Positions 43,862-54,700 are shown, counted from the first letter of the stretch. The stretch is 64,000 nucleotides of DNA from an uncultured Parvularculaceae bacterium (GCA_947259375.1 CAMYLZ010000026.1:1-64000); one strand, 5' to 3'. Translations and numbers: made by a program. The notes: a model not told the origin generated them from the letters alone.

Positions 43862-44608
43862 ATGAGCGTTTCGTCCACAGTACTAAAAGGTGCGGATGCG
43901 CGCCCAGAGTCTGCGATTGACGGTCTGGCGTTTCGAGCGCGCCGGCTCGACTTGAAGCACTCAAGTGATGATGCGTTGGAGATATTGCGAGTTGCAATCA
44001 AGGAAGAGTTCGCTGGCCGAATTGCGCTGGTTTCATCGTTCGGTGCAGAATCGGCGGCGCTTCTGCATTTGGCGGCGCAAATTGACAGAACGGTGCCGGT
44101 GATATTCCTGGATACGGGGAAGCATTTCGCCCAAACTCTCAGCTATCGGAGAAAAATGGCGGAGAGGCTCGGGCTCACGGATGTGCGCGATATACAGCCC
44201 CATGCGGCAGTGTTGAAGGAGCATGACGCTTCGGGTGATCTGTGGAAAAACGACGCCGATACTTGCTGTGCCTTGCGTAAGGTGGAGCCGTTGGCGCCGG
44301 CGTTGAGTGAGTTTGATGCTTGGATTACCGGTCGCAAACAGTTTCACGGCGCCGGCAGGCTCAACCTGCCGGCATTTGAAGCGTCATCAACGCATATTAA
44401 AGTCAATCCGTTAATCCGGTGGGCGAAGGCGGATATTGAAGCCTATTTTGCCGATCATGATTTGCCGGCGCATCCGCTAACCGAACAAGGCTATCCGTCC
44501 ATTGGTTGCTGGCCGTGCACGCACCCGGCGGCGGGCGACGATGTGCGTGCGGGGCGCTGGCGCGGGGCGGCTAAGACCGAATGTGGCATTCATGGACGGA
44601 TAGCGTGA
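43862..44608 (+). CDS. cysH: Adenylyl-sulfate (APS) reductase, 4Fe-4S type
   Basis: A 248-residue protein behind a GGGGGAA ribosome site. The cluster motif CC-x79-C-x2-C is complete (Cys135, 136, 216, 219), which marks an APS rather than a PAPS reductase. The catalytic Cys241 lies in the C-terminal ECGIH. SSFGAESAALLHL and DTGKHF bind the nucleotide sulfate. It reduces APS to sulfite with thioredoxin. It is the last gene of the operon; sulfate activation genes (cysDN) are not in the window. Confidence 0.95.
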   Translation: MSVSSTVLKGADARPESAIDGLAFRARRLDLKHSSDDALEILRVAIKEEFAGRIALVSSFGAESAALLHLAAQIDRTVPVIFLDTGKHFAQTLSYRRKMAERLGLTDVRDIQPHAAVLKEHDASGDLWKNDADTCCALRKVEPLAPALSEFDAWITGRKQFHGAGRLNLPAFEASSTHIKVNPLIRWAKADIEAYFADHDLPAHPLTEQGYPSIGCWPCTHPAAGDDVRAGRWRGAAKTECGIHGRIA

Positions 44609-44615
44609 GCGCGTT

Positions 44616-45494
44616 TTAGTTCGCTTCCGGCTTGACGAATTTCATCACCATACGGTCTGATTCGCCAATGGCTGCATATTTTTCTTTGTCTTTGTCGCCG
44701 AGTGTAAAGGTTGGCGGCAGAGACCAGACGCCGCCTTCGTGATCCTTTGTGTCTTCGGGGTTCGCGAGAATTTCGCTCCTTCCCGCCAAGACGAATCCCG
44801 CCTCCTCCGCAATCTTGATCATGTGACTTTCTTTAACATAGCCAAGTGCGCCGGATTCTTCCGGCGTGCGGCTGCTGCCTTCGTTTTCGCGATGATCGAC
44901 TACGCCGAGAACGCCGCCCGGTTTGAGTACCCGATAAAATTCAGACAACAGAAGTTTCGTCGATTCCGGACCACCGGATACCAGATTGTGAATGCTGCGA
45001 ATGTCCAGCACCATATCGACACTTGAATCAGCAAGGTGAGCGGGGCTCGAACGGTCTGTTGCGTAAAAGAACGCTTTTGCGCCCGGGCCCGCAAGCTCGG
45101 CGTTCCTTTCCGGAAATGAGCGCTGCCAGCCATAAACAAAATTAAGGAATCGCTCTTGCCGATCGGCGGGCACGGCTGACAAAAATAACTCCGGATTTGC
45201 CTGTGCGGCAAGGTAAAGGCCATCTTCCTTCAGTAGCGGCCCGAGGATGCGGCTATACCATCCGCTGCCGGGGACATTTTCGACCACAGTCATATTGGGC
45301 TCGACGCCAAAAAAATTCAGCACCGCTTCTGGCTGGCGGGCCTCATCGCGGCCCCTGTCGGCGGCGGTCCTGTGGCCGTTTTTTTCCGATACGGCGTTTG
45401 AAATTGATGTAGCCGAATTGGCGCTAGCGTCTGCGCCTATGGCAAGCATGATAAGGGCGACGGCGCCGGCGAGCTTCTTTTTCTGGATCAGCAC
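44616..45494 (-). CDS. Exported class I SAM-methyltransferase-like protein
   Basis: A 292-residue protein with a GTG start and a signal peptide of about 25 residues (cleaved near ADASA). The mature part is a class I methyltransferase fold: VVENVPGSGWYSRILGPLL in place of the glycine loop, DSSVDMVLDIRSIHNLV, FYRVLKPGGVLGVVDHREN. This matches the predicted methyltransferase family COG4798, whose exported location is unusual because SAM is cytosolic. Likely not a standard methyltransferase. It converges with cysH, 7 nt apart. Confidence 0.8.
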   Translation of the reverse strand: MLIQKKKLAGAVALIMLAIGADASANSATSISNAVSEKNGHRTAADRGRDEARQPEAVLNFFGVEPNMTVVENVPGSGWYSRILGPLLKEDGLYLAAQANPELFLSAVPADRQERFLNFVYGWQRSFPERNAELAGPGAKAFFYATDRSSPAHLADSSVDMVLDIRSIHNLVSGGPESTKLLLSEFYRVLKPGGVLGVVDHRENEGSSRTPEESGALGYVKESHMIKIAEEAGFVLAGRSEILANPEDTKDHEGGVWSLPPTFTLGDKDKEKYAAIGESDRMVMKFVKPEAN

Positions 45495-45686
45495 TGATTT
45501 CTCTCTGTACGAACTATAACTGAAAAGGAGCCTAGTGCCTGTGAATCAGTAATTGCAACGGGATATCAGGGGTGTAACAGAAAATTGAATGGCCAGAGCG
45601 CAAGCGATCATTTTTTGCGATCGATGGTTTACCTTGAGATCTCGAGCCGCAAAGACTGCGTCATGGCTCAAAGCTGTTTGCAAGCG

Positions 45687-46541
45687 TCAGCACTGATTTG
45701 TGAGAAATTCTTCGATTTTTCGCCACGCCGCCGGTTCGGTTAGCATCGGCGCATGGCCGACGCGCGGCACTTCCGCATATTCAAAGGATGGATGCGCCTC
45801 GCGCATTTTCTCGATGATCTCTGGCGTCAACAGATCGCTGATGTTGCCGCGAAGGATCAGGGTGGGGGTGTTTTTCAAGGACTGAAACGCCACCCACAGA
45901 TCGGGCGCAGGGCCGACATCTGAAAAGGCTTTGGCGATGTTCGGGTCGTAGTCGAGCACCCATTTTCCGCCGTCGATTGCCTTGAATGTCCGCCGCGCGA
46001 ATTCGACCCAGAATTCCTCCGTTTCGTCAGGGAACGCGACTTCGTTGATCGCTTTAATTCGAGCGGCAGCTTCACTGATATCCGCCGCCGGGCCGCCCTC
46101 TCCGACATAGCCGGCAATGCGCTGTATCCCCTCAGCCGCGAGCTCGGGGCCGACGTCGTTTATCACCGCCGCCTTCACGCGGTCCGGCGCCGCTTCGTTT
46201 GTAAGCATCGTGGTGATGCCGCCAAGCGACGTGCCGACAAATACGGCCGCCGCGATCCCAAGCGCGTCCAGCGTCTTTAATATGTCGTCCCGATAGGTCA
46301 GCGGGTGATAATTGAGATAATTCGGATCGTAGTCCGAATCCGCGCGCCCCCGCAGCGACACGGCGATAACATTTCGGCCCGTCGCGGCAATCTTTGTGGC
46401 CAATAGGTCGAAATCACGAGCATTGCGCGTGAGCCCGGGGATGCAGACCACCGGGGCTTTGTCGCCTCCCGGGTATATGTGCGCACGCATGCGAACGCCG
46501 TCGCCTACATCTATCTTGGTCGTTTCATACGCCTTGGTCAC
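45687..46541 (-). CDS. Alpha/beta fold hydrolase
   Basis: A 284-residue protein from GTG 46541 with a GAGGAA ribosome site 8 nt upstream. The fold is complete: VVCIPGLTRNARDFDLLA (oxyanion loop), a nucleophile elbow GTSLGGITT (Ser about residue 106), and a late VPRVGHAPMLTEP with the catalytic His. An acid in the GNISDLL segment completes the triad. Sequence style is that of the epoxide hydrolase/haloperoxidase group. Substrate unknown. Confidence 0.9.
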   Translation of the reverse strand: MTKAYETTKIDVGDGVRMRAHIYPGGDKAPVVCIPGLTRNARDFDLLATKIAATGRNVIAVSLRGRADSDYDPNYLNYHPLTYRDDILKTLDALGIAAAVFVGTSLGGITTMLTNEAAPDRVKAAVINDVGPELAAEGIQRIAGYVGEGGPAADISEAAARIKAINEVAFPDETEEFWVEFARRTFKAIDGGKWVLDYDPNIAKAFSDVGPAPDLWVAFQSLKNTPTLILRGNISDLLTPEIIEKMREAHPSFEYAEVPRVGHAPMLTEPAAWRKIEEFLTNQC

Positions 46542-47059
46542 GGTGGCGATTCCTCAGCAATTGGGCTTTGCGTCTTTGGGTGGCGGGATTGTGTCCGTGG
46601 GTCTTTCGGCGTGGCGTCCTGCTGCTCCGGGGTGGTCGGTGCGATATTATAACTCAAATTGTGCGGCGCGGTAGCGGCCCCGTGTTAGCATCTTATTAAC
46701 CAAAGTTTCGAGGTTGTTAATTTTGAATAGCATGTTGTTGCTAAATTGATACGCCATCAGAACATTCTGTCCGCCTCGCACGGCCACGAGTTGACGCCCC
46801 GAGCCCGGCGGAAATAGGTTTTATTAAAGGCGGGGGAACCGCCCATTTTGCCTAAGGCGCGAGAGCAAAGTGCGCCGAATTGATAAACGGCCTGTAGTGA
46901 CGCCGGTTTTGTCGGGCCGCGGGCCATTTGTAGCGTACCGAAAAAACAGAATTCGATCGGGCGAGCCGTCAGCCAGGCGGCGTCTCCATCCGCCTGCAGT
47001 GAATGTTTTGCGTACCAGCTGCCGGCAGGTCGAAGGTTTCTTCTACACCGGAGGGTACA
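46542..47059. other. Promoter and leader region of the first TonB-dependent receptor
   Basis: About 520 bases between divergent genes, without a protein gene. The left half has an AT-rich stretch with ATTAACCAAAG and TTGTTAAT (46694-46720). A GGCGG-GGGAA-CCGCC hairpin lies at about 46830-46844. I do not recognise a cobalamin or other known riboswitch here. A GGAGGG ribosome site precedes the receptor ATG. Confidence 0.4.
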
Positions 47060-50000
47060 ATGAATAAAACGGATATGACGAAACGCCTGCTTCGCACGAC
47101 AGTGTTGTCAGGGATGGCGACCGTCCTATTGACGCCCGCCTTTGCCCAAGATGACGTGGAACAAGTGCCTGATGCGGCCGATGTGGCGGATGCGGAGACG
47201 GATGACACGATAGTGGTCACCGGTTCACGCTTGCGCAAGGACGCCTTTAACAGCCCATCGCCGTTGACGACCTTGGATATCGAATCCAACCGTCAGTTGG
47301 GCATCACTGATATTGGCGAGCTATTGACGCGGTCGGTGGTTTCAAGCGGCCAGCAGATTGACGGCACGCTGAACACAAATGCCGGGAACTCGAACGCGAC
47401 AGAAGCGCCGCCTGCTGGAGGCACCGGCTCATCGAACGTCAACCTTCGCAATTTGGGGCCGGAGCGGACGCTGATTTTGCTCAACGGTCGTCGCCTTGGT
47501 TCGACCGGCGTGCGCGGCGCTCCATCGCAACCGGACTTGAACCTGATCCCGTTCACGCTTGTTGAGCGGGCTGAGGTCGTTACGGAAGCGGGCTCGTCAA
47601 TTTATGGTGCGGACGCGGTGGCGGGCACCGTCAACCTCATCCTCAAGACGGATTTCGAGGGATTTGAAATTTTTGCTTCGGGCGATGTGCCGGAGCATGA
47701 TGGCGGACGTCACTATCAGGTCGGCTTCATCGCCGGGGCTCAAGGCGATCGGGCGCGAATATTATTTGGCGGTGAGTATTCCGACCGCAATCGTGTTTCC
47801 GCAGGGCAGAGAGCGTTTTCAGCTTTTGAAACCGATATCGAAGTTGATGCGAATGGCAACATTTTCGATGCACCGATCAATGGTTTCTTTGACAATAACG
47901 GATTTGACGAGAATTTCGACGTCATCTGTTACCAGCCAGGGGCCAATAACGGGACAGACCCGGCGGACTTTACCAATTGCGGCAACCTGACGCCGCCGGC
48001 TGGTTTTGAAGATCTCGGCGACTCCAACTTTATTTACTTCCCGCAATACAATGACACATTCGAGCGTCAGCAAGCTGATTTGATACAGCCGCTCGAGCGA
48101 TTGTCATTGTTGACGAATGGCGAAGTGGATCTCGATTGGTTCGGCACGAACAACCAGTTCTATTTTGAGGCGCTGTACACGAATCGGCAGCAATTTGTCC
48201 GTGGGGCGATTGAACAGATTTTCCCGACCGTTCCAGGTATGATTGATGTTCGAGATTGCGATCCTGGCGATACAATTTGTCCAGGCGCGCCGGTGACCGG
48301 CCAAGTGGACAACCCACTCAACCCGTTTGACGGGTTCTTCATTCCAATTGTCACATTGGAAGACTTGCCTCAGACATTTGACGTGGAGTTGCAGCAAGTC
48401 CGTTTCGTGACCGGGATGCGCGGCGATATTCCGAGCGGTTGGTTCGGTCAGAATGAATGGACCTGGGACGCCTATTTCTCATATGACCGCGGTACCGGTC
48501 ACGTCGCCCAGCCGATCCTGTTCGAGCCGCATCTCGCGGCAAGCCTGAACTATTACATCAATGACGAAACAGGCGAGGTTGTTTGCGATCCAATTGCGCC
48601 AAACAGCGATGTCTTTGGTGTGACGACGCCAACGGACTGCGTCGTTTTTGATGCATTAAACCCGTCGATTTTCACGGGCGGACCGAATGGCGACGGGGCT
48701 TTCTCGACGCAAGCTGAGAAAGACTATCTTGTCGGTAATCGGACGAACCGGACAGCGATCGAGCAATATATCGCGTCGGCCTTTGTTCAGGGGCGTTTGT
48801 TCAGCATCAAGGGCGGCGGCGACGTCGCGGCGGGCGTCGGCTTTGAGTATCGCAAGGACATTATCGATTCTCAAAACAGCCTTGCCGGCGTCCTCGGCCT
48901 CAATGTTGCGGAAAACCCGGTTCCCGAAGGCAACACGATCGGCAATCGTAATTTCGTCGAGTTCTTCGGCGAAGTCGACATTCCGTTGATCGTCGGTCAG
49001 CCGGGCATCGAATTGCTGAATATTGATGGCGCTGTCCGTTATACGGATGAATCAAACTTTGGCAGCGACGTAACTTATCGTGGCCGATTGCAATATCGTC
49101 CGGTCGATTGGTTTGGAATTTCCGGCGGGTATGGCACCTCGTTCCGTGCGCCGAACCTGCGTGAACAATTCCTTGCCGATCAGGGCGGCGGCGTATCCGG
49201 CTTCCTTGACCCGTGTAATGCTGCCAACATCGCACAATCTGTGACTCAAAATGGCGATGGCGATCCGGATGTTCAGTTGGTCATCAACAACTGTATCGCA
49301 GATGGCGTGTCGTTCACCGATACGGATATGAACGGCAATCCGGACACGACCCTGCTCGGCTCTGCCGGTACGGTCACCATTCCCACGACATCAGGCGGCA
49401 ACTCGGATCTCGAGCCGGAAACATCGCGGACCTATACGATAACGGCCTCGATGAGCCAGCCATGGTTCGAAGGGTTCAATTTCGACCTGGTGGCGAGCTA
49501 TTACGACATCAAGATCAAAAACTCGGTTGAGGAGCCTGGGGCGGGGTTGATCCTGGCGAATTGTTACAGCGATCCGGATTTCCCGGGCCTGACAAGCCCG
49601 TTCTGTTCGCTGCTGTCGCGTAATTCGGCAGCCGGGCCGGAAAGCCGGTTCCTGCGGAATATCGACCTTACCTTCTTCAATATTGGCGAGCTCACCGCAC
49701 GCGGTATTGACATCAATTCGCGTTTCGACACCGACCTGCCGATAAAATTCAATGGCGAGCCGGTGAACTGGTCCTTGTCGACTGCAACATCATATGTTCT
49801 TGAGCAGGAACGCGAGCAGTTCGATCCAAGCGATCGTGACGATGATCTGAACGAGATCGGGTCGCCAAAGTTCCGGCTCAATGTCGACAACAAGCTGGTC
49901 TTCGGAGAGTTCTCGCTGATTTCCGAGCATCGCCGGATTGGTCGCCAGTTTGAGGATGTGACGGAATCCTTCCGCGACAACCCATTCTTCACGGGTATGC

Positions 50001-50227
50001 AGCTCACGCGCGACCTCGATTTCGTGGGGGCGGTCTGGTACCACGATGTCGCTGTTACCTGGACGCGCGACAACTACTCATTCTCGGCAGGCGTCAATAA
50101 TGTCGCCGACCGGGAGCCGCCGCTGATCGACAACTCGGAAGGGCCAAACAGAAACAACGCGGTTTCCTCGACTGGGTATGATTTCTTCGGCCGCACTTTC
50201 TTTGTAACGGGACGTGTTACGTTCTAA
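47060..50227 (+). CDS. TonB-dependent outer-membrane receptor
   Basis: A 1055-residue protein with a signal peptide cleaved at about AFA-QDD (residue 30). DDTIVVTGSRLRKDAFN is the TonB box and plug start; the plug holds NVNLRNLGPERTLILLNGRRL and GADAVAGTVNLILKT, and the C-terminal 22-strand barrel ends in a phenylalanine (GRVTF). The INGRRL-type plug resembles the Caulobacter/Xanthomonas receptor group that includes many carbohydrate or peptide importers. No siderophore gene is adjacent, so the ligand is unknown. A hairpin terminator follows. Confidence 0.95.
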   Translation: MNKTDMTKRLLRTTVLSGMATVLLTPAFAQDDVEQVPDAADVADAETDDTIVVTGSRLRKDAFNSPSPLTTLDIESNRQLGITDIGELLTRSVVSSGQQIDGTLNTNAGNSNATEAPPAGGTGSSNVNLRNLGPERTLILLNGRRLGSTGVRGAPSQPDLNLIPFTLVERAEVVTEAGSSIYGADAVAGTVNLILKTDFEGFEIFASGDVPEHDGGRHYQVGFIAGAQGDRARILFGGEYSDRNRVSAGQRAFSAFETDIEVDANGNIFDAPINGFFDNNGFDENFDVICYQPGANNGTDPADFTNCGNLTPPAGFEDLGDSNFIYFPQYNDTFERQQADLIQPLERLSLLTNGEVDLDWFGTNNQFYFEALYTNRQQFVRGAIEQIFPTVPGMIDVRDCDPGDTICPGAPVTGQVDNPLNPFDGFFIPIVTLEDLPQTFDVELQQVRFVTGMRGDIPSGWFGQNEWTWDAYFSYDRGTGHVAQPILFEPHLAASLNYYINDETGEVVCDPIAPNSDVFGVTTPTDCVVFDALNPSIFTGGPNGDGAFSTQAEKDYLVGNRTNRTAIEQYIASAFVQGRLFSIKGGGDVAAGVGFEYRKDIIDSQNSLAGVLGLNVAENPVPEGNTIGNRNFVEFFGEVDIPLIVGQPGIELLNIDGAVRYTDESNFGSDVTYRGRLQYRPVDWFGISGGYGTSFRAPNLREQFLADQGGGVSGFLDPCNAANIAQSVTQNGDGDPDVQLVINNCIADGVSFTDTDMNGNPDTTLLGSAGTVTIPTTSGGNSDLEPETSRTYTITASMSQPWFEGFNFDLVASYYDIKIKNSVEEPGAGLILANCYSDPDFPGLTSPFCSLLSRNSAAGPESRFLRNIDLTFFNIGELTARGIDINSRFDTDLPIKFNGEPVNWSLSTATSYVLEQEREQFDPSDRDDDLNEIGSPKFRLNVDNKLVFGEFSLISEHRRIGRQFEDVTESFRDNPFFTGMQLTRDLDFVGAVWYHDVAVTWTRDNYSFSAGVNNVADREPPLIDNSEGPNRNNAVSSTGYDFFGRTFFVTGRVTF

Positions 50228-50250
50228 CGCGGCAAAATAAGCTGAAAAGA

Positions 50251-50281
50251 AATGGCGCGCTTCAAAGCGCGCCATTTTTTT
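50251..50281 (+). terminator. Rho-independent terminator of the first receptor gene
   Basis: AATGGCGCGCTT and AAGCGCGCCATT pair as a long stem with a very tight loop, followed by a T-run to about 50281. It lies 24 nt past the receptor stop. Confidence 0.85.
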
Positions 50282-50417
50282 ATCTGCATTTTTTATCTGA
50301 AGGAAAGATTTGCCCGGATGCGCAGGACTCGAACAGCGCAAGATTCGTTGCTTGCTTTTGCGGCTGTTCGCGATTGTTGTGTAAATGCCAGAGTGCCGGT
50401 TGGCGGTGGTGTGACGC

Positions 50418-51035
50418 CTAACGCAATCGTTCGACGGTGATGGTGATATTGGGGTCGCTGATTTCCATGCGATACCCGGACAGCGCGCCCCGCCGCACCT
50501 TGACGTCAGGCCGTTCGCCCTCACGAAGCCGCACTTTGGCGCTATCGGATGAGCGTTGCGCCCAAACTTGGCCGTTTTCGAGTACGATTATGAGCCGTCC
50601 CGTGGCCGTGTGGGCGAAATCTACAATGCGGCTCTCGGCGGCGCTTTGGCGAATCCGTTCGCGGCGTTCTTCTCGGCCTTCTTTCGTTTCGCGTTCTTGC
50701 CGGGCGATCACCTGTTCAGCCCCCAGGCCGGAGGGCGCAGCCTCGGCCTCAGCAGTGGTTAACGTTTCCTTGGCGCCGGCGGTCGCTTCGCTCGACGCGC
50801 TTCGCGCCTGTGAGGCGTCGCCTGAGCCGGCGTCTTTACCAGCTGCCTGGCGTGTGGCTTTTTCTCCGGCGATCAGTTGGGTGATTGCGTTTTCCAGGCA
50901 CTCGATCCGTTCACTTTTGCCGCTTGATTGCTCACGGCAATAGCTGATCGGATCTGTGGGTTGAAAATGAGCGCTGGCGCTTAGGGGAAGGGCTCCCCCT
51001 AATCCGCCAATGAGAAGAGTGGCTATCTGCTTCAC
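50418..51035 (-). CDS. Exported protein of unknown function
   Basis: A 205-residue protein from GTG 51035, chosen because GGGAGGG lies 7-8 nt upstream; a longer frame to 51164 lacks one. A signal peptide ends near ASA-HFQ (about residue 22). The middle third is Ala/Glu/Ser-rich and charged (low complexity, probably disordered), followed by a compact strand-rich end with GRLIIVLENGQVWAQR and GYRMEISDPNITITVERLR. That end resembles a small beta-barrel repeat seen in other alphaproteobacterial exported proteins, by eye only. Confidence 0.7.
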   Translation of the reverse strand: MKQIATLLIGGLGGALPLSASAHFQPTDPISYCREQSSGKSERIECLENAITQLIAGEKATRQAAGKDAGSGDASQARSASSEATAGAKETLTTAEAEAAPSGLGAEQVIARQERETKEGREERRERIRQSAAESRIVDFAHTATGRLIIVLENGQVWAQRSSDSAKVRLREGERPDVKVRRGALSGYRMEISDPNITITVERLR

Positions 51036-51722
51036 GAATTGTCCCTCCCGGCATCGATCTGCGAATTGCACATAGGTTTGGCGCCCAGCGCCGCATCTTC
51101 TTTCATTTCTCTGGGCGGCCCCATGGCAAAGGCTAACACCCAAATAATGATCGTTTTCGCTCAAATTTACAAGGAGTTAGGCGTGCGCGCGCCAATGATC
51201 GACGGCAGGAATCTGCGGTGATCCGGCGCATCGAACTTCCTGCACTGGGTTAGAAGGCGATCAGCGACGGGCTGGAGGAATTTGGTTCAGGCGGCTGCCT
51301 GTTCAGGCAGTCCTCACCATTCGATGACCAAAGGTGACAATCACGTTTTCGTGATTATGCGTTACCAATTTTGTGAAGTGAGACAAAAACCATCCGGATA
51401 AAGATTAAAAATCTGCTGAAAACAAAGGGATTAAAGTGATTTTTCGATCCTAAGTTTTCGGCAAAGTCCCATGTTGCGGATTGGCCACGGGGCATTCGTG
51501 AAAGCCGTTCAGGCCGGCGCGCCCGCGTTGACGGTTTTGTGTGCTCACACCTAGTCTCGCGAACATCGCAGGCTTTTTATTTAAGAATGAAAAACCGCGA
51601 GCTCTGCCCTGAGGGCTGGGTTACACCGACGCGGGGCGACCGCAAGTTTGAGTATCTGAGGGGTAAAGCGACTCTTTAACTTTCATCCAAAACAACAGTT
51701 AGTCAGAGTCCGGAGGACATTA
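51036..51722. promoter_or_regulatory. Long leader/promoter region of receptor module 1
   Basis: A region of 687 bases with no protein gene. Two strong hairpins occur: CTGCCTG-TT-CAGGCAG (51295-51310) and AATCACG-TTTT-CGTGATT (51339-51356). The last 70 bases (from GTATCTGAGGGG at 51652 to the ATG) are also present upstream of the paralogous receptor, including TTAGTCAGA and the CCGGAGG ribosome site, so this stretch is a conserved 5' leader. Confidence 0.6.
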
Positions 51723-54700
51723 ATGACCAAAACTATCCGATCTCGCGCTCTATTGGGCGCGGCCGTGGCGGCGCTCGCGCCGGCGGGACTACTGACAGCG
51801 ACATCGGTGATTGCACCGGCCGCTGCTCAGGACTACACATCTGGTGGTATCGACGGGTATGTCGTCGACGCTGCGGGCAATCCGGTTGTGGGGGCAACGG
51901 TTGAGGTTACGTCTCAAGCGCAAGGCTTCTCGCGTACAGCGTCCACGTCAGGATCAGGCCAGTTTCGTTTCACAGGGTTGCCGCAGGGGCGTTACGACCT
52001 GCGTGTGACGTCAAGTGCGGGTTCAGCAACGCTTACCGACGCACGTGTTTCCGCCGGTACATCTTCGGATTACAATATCGCGCTGGGTGCCGCCGGTGAT
52101 GAAGTCGTCGTTACCGGTACACGCCAAAACCTTGACTTCGCGAATACCACAGTTGGCGTTAATATCGACCTGGAAGATCTGGTTAAAGAAGTTCCGATCG
52201 GCCGCGACATCACGTCTGTGACGCTTTTGGCCCCAGGCACTGTCCTCGGTGATTCCTCGTTTTCCTCACTGGCCAATGGCGGCCAAAACTTGCCTGCGAT
52301 CGGCGGTTCTTCGGTTGCGGAAAACGTTTATTATATCAATGGCCTGAACCTTACCAACTTTGATAACGGTCTCGGTGGCTCGATCGTGCCATTCGAGTTC
52401 TACAAGTCGGTCGAAGTTAAAACTGGCGGTTATCCTGCAGAGTTCGGTCGTGCGACGGGCGGTATCGTCAATGCGGTTACCAAGTCTGGTACAAACGAAT
52501 GGAAGGGTGCAGTTCACCTGAACTGGTCGCCGGACGGGTTGCGTTCGGATTCGCCAGACACCAACGCCGCTGCTAATCGTGCGGATGAAGCTGATCTCTT
52601 TGATGCGATCGTTGAAGTCGGCGGGCCGATCATTAAGGACCGCTTGTTTGTATACGGCCTCGCTGAATTCAATGACAACCGCACAGTCAATGCTTCCAAT
52701 CGTTCTAACAATGCGGTTGTTGACACTGCAGATGATCCGTTCTGGGGCATCAAAGTCGATGCATACCCCCATGATGATCACCACTTTGAGTTCACTTATT
52801 TCGACACAGATAGGAAGACCACGCGTCAAGTATTTCCGTTTGATAGCGCCGATGGTAACAAAGTCGACACGGCGTTCGGAAATGCGTTGTCAACGACGCA
52901 ATTCCGCAATGGCGGCGCGAGTTTTGTCGGAAAGTACACCGGCCAAATCAACGATTGGTTGACGGTTTCAGGTGCGTATGGTCAGAACGACGACCGTGGT
53001 GAACAGATTCCTGGCTCAAGCCTTTCTCGCGCCGCAGACGTTCGTTCTGGTTCAACAATTGAATTAAGCCCGAACACAACCACTAGCGTTACAGCCCCGC
53101 GCACGACAGAGCGTGAGTTTATCCGTGCGGATGTTGATGTGCTGTTCAGCCTGTTTGGCGATCACCATGTACGGGCAGGATTTGATAAAGAAAATCTGCA
53201 ATTCAATCGAACGACCATCCGAAACGGTCCGTCCAATGGCCAATTCGGAGCCACGTATCCGGTAGACCCTGCGGGCAGCCTTCTCTTCGTCTATCGGACG
53301 GCCTCTGCAACTGATACCCGCATTGGCGGCACATCGCCGATCGTTGCCGGTGATGAGTATGTTGAACTCAACTACTTCAATTCAGGCGGCTCTTTCTCGT
53401 CTGAAAATACCGCCTATTACATCCAGGATGAGTGGGATGTTACTGATCGGTTGACACTGAATCTTGGTCTTCGCCTTGATCAATTCAGCAACCGGACGGC
53501 CGATGGTTCGGAATTCGTCGATTTCAATAAGGAATTCGGACCGCGTCTCGGCTTCTCTTATGACGTCTTTGGTGACGGCCGTACGAAGTTCTTTGGCAAC
53601 TATGGCGTCTATTACCTACCTGTTGCTTCGAACACGGCCTTCCGTCAGGGTGCGCAGGAGTTTTTCTTCCGCGAATTCTGGACATTTAGCGACATCGATG
53701 GCGACGGCGTTCCGACGCTCGACACCCAAATTACGGGTTTCTCGAGCGATACGGCATGTCCGTTTGGGCTAACTTCGGGAAGCTCGGGCAATGGCTGCCA
53801 GGTAACTGGTGATGGATCTGTTCAGGATCCGACAGCGTCAATCTCTCGCAATCTTGAAGCGACGAAGGAACGTGAGTTCCTTGTTGGTGTCGAGCATCAA
53901 CTCAACGACCTCTGGACTGTTGGTGTTACCTATCTGCATCGCGATCTCGTTGCAACGGCTGAAGACGCTGCGGTTGATGATTACATCAATGCTTATTGTG
54001 ATGACCCCGCAAATGGTGTTGATCAGAGCGTAACGGATTGTTCGTCAATTTGGTCTGGTTTCCACCAATATACGATTATTAATCCGGGTAGCGCTTCAAC
54101 AATCACATTCAACGAGTTGCTGCCGGGCGAATCTGAGCTGCGTACTGTGACGTTTACTGCAGATCAGCTTGGGTTCCCGAAAGCGACGCGTAAATATGAC
54201 GCCATCCAGCTTTCGTTCAATCGCGCTTTTGACGGCAAGTGGAGCCTGCGTGGTTCCTACACCTGGTCGAACAGCCGCGGTAATACGGAAGGGTATGTCC
54301 AGTCTGACTTCGGTCAAACCGATGCGGGCATCACCCAGGACTTCGACAAGCTTGGCTTCCTGGATGGAGCTTTCGGCAAACTGCCGAACCACCGCGCACA
54401 CGAGTTCAAATTGTGGGGCGGTTATCAGGTAACCGAACAATTCTCGGTTGGCTCGAATGTCTCTGTTCAGTCTCCGCGTAAGTTTGGTTGTTTTGGTTTG
54501 TACCCGCTTGACGGAGTGGGGCTCTTTGACGAGGCTTTGCGTTCGCCGGATGGTCCGGGTGTGGGTCTGAACCTTTATGGTGCAGCTTCGCACTATTGTA
54601 CGGAAGCGGCGCTCGGCATCTCCGACGATGACACAACCAGCGTTCGCGTTCCGCGTGGAACGGGCCCCGACGGCGATTGGATTGCCAACGTTGACGTTGC

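Noticed and set aside
46542..47059. Cobalamin riboswitch upstream of the TonB receptor
   Set aside because: Neither the B12 box nor the conserved core is recognisable. The only structure seen is a short GC hairpin.
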